Source: Candidatus Nomurabacteria bacterium (GTDB taxonomy: Bacteria > Patescibacteriota > Minisyncoccia > Phycocordibacterales > UBA9973). Taken from it: a stretch of DNA of 12,071 nt. Position numbers and translations under genes: made by a program. Shown piece after piece: positions 11,863 through 12,071 of the stretch. Numbering within the stretch: position 1 is the stretch's first letter; every line of letters begins with the position of its first letter. The stretch covers positions 1 to 12,071 of the forward strand of contig JAHFNM010000023.1 in the NCBI GenBank assembly GCA_023267415.1, in the 5' to 3' direction. A model generated the notes under the pieces. That model did no database searches and had not been told where the DNA came from. It was given only the letters and a program-made list of their open reading frames with translations.

Positions 11863-12071
11863 TTAGCGAACGCCTGCACCCGAATTGACTTCGACTTCAG
11901 GAATGAGGAAGGCCGGCTTGCCATCCTTGCCGTCGACAGCCATAAGCATGCCGTGCGACTCTACTCCGCGAATCGTGCGCGGCTCAAGGTTTACGATGTA
12001 GAGAACCTGCTTGCCGACCAACTGCTCGAACTCCGGATATGATTCGCGAATGCCTGAAACAATCTGGCGAA
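11863..12071 (-). CDS. tRNA-binding (EMAP II/Arc1p-like) domain, probably MetRS C-terminus (partial)
   Basis: The last 68 codons of a gene that runs out of the window; stop TAA at 11865-11863. The translation contains VGKQVLYIVNLEPRTIRGVE, then SHGMLMAVDGKDGKPAF and LIPEVEVNSGAGVR, the OB-fold tRNA-binding domain of the methionyl-tRNA synthetase C-terminus (the usual text is GKQ..VV.NL.PRKI.G..S.GM.LA). It could instead be a stand-alone tRNA-binding protein; the visible part cannot decide. Being upstream of the DedA gene by five bases, it is likely in the same unit. Confidence 0.9.
   Translation of the reverse strand, partial: RQIVSGIRESYPEFEQLVGKQVLYIVNLEPRTIRGVESHGMLMAVDGKDGKPAFLIPEVEVNSGAGVR

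Noticed and set aside
1..12071. CRISPR array
   Set aside because: No regularly spaced direct repeats are present; the repeats near 5711 and 5812 occur only twice and have no spacer pattern.

Overview
The window looks like a chromosomal segment from a Candidatus Patescibacteria (CPR) bacterium, most likely Paceibacteria/Parcubacteria. The grounds are the gene content (a PilM-PilN-PilO cluster whose PilM has an FFPPP-type N-terminus, a stand-alone VKOR, a short RluA without an S4 domain, small hypothetical proteins of CPR type), weak or absent Shine-Dalgarno sequences, several promoters that appear to give leaderless mRNAs, and tRNA genes without encoded CCA. This assignment is inference from remembered families; no search was run.

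Region 1 (1-3856, + strand) is the right part of an integrated mobile element. It holds the tail of an unknown gene, a DUF5659 gene, a small helical hypothetical gene, a replication-initiator-like protein of the filamentous-phage gene II/X type, a densely structured 150-nt non-coding segment, and a large serine recombinase. The recombinase reading frame runs into the 3' end of a tRNA-His gene, so its last ten residues are encoded by the tRNA. This marks the right attachment junction. The left junction is not visible.

Region 2 (3824-5640) holds tRNA-His, a two-gene operon (pterin carbinolamine dehydratase then VKOR) on the minus strand, and two small membrane-protein genes on the plus strand, the first of them frameshifted.

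Region 3 (5640-6130) is largely non-coding. It contains a cluster of perfect hairpins, a very long quasi-palindrome that copies the 3' end of tRNA-Leu in inverted orientation, tRNA-Leu itself, and a 42-bp perfect palindrome acting as terminator for the next genes.

Region 4 (6141-8343, minus strand) is a frameshifted conserved hypothetical gene, an RluA-family pseudouridine synthase and ribosomal protein L19. Region 5 (8394-8692) has divergent tRNA-Arg and tRNA-Val genes, each with a recognisable promoter, and a terminator.

Region 6 (8702-12071, minus strand) runs from an EMAP-II-like tRNA-binding domain (probably the MetRS C-terminus) through a DedA-family membrane protein to the pilM-pilN-pilO genes and a small single-pass membrane protein. 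These last four form the inner-membrane platform of a type IV pilus, with their own promoter overlapping the DedA stop codon.

The strongest candidate for something undescribed is the element at 2086-2236: a nested hairpin of about 125 nt, closed by a 12-bp stem, whose apical loop can pair over 20 nt with the segment immediately downstream. It starts at a perfect -10 box and ends in GGG plus six T residues two bases before the recombinase start codon.
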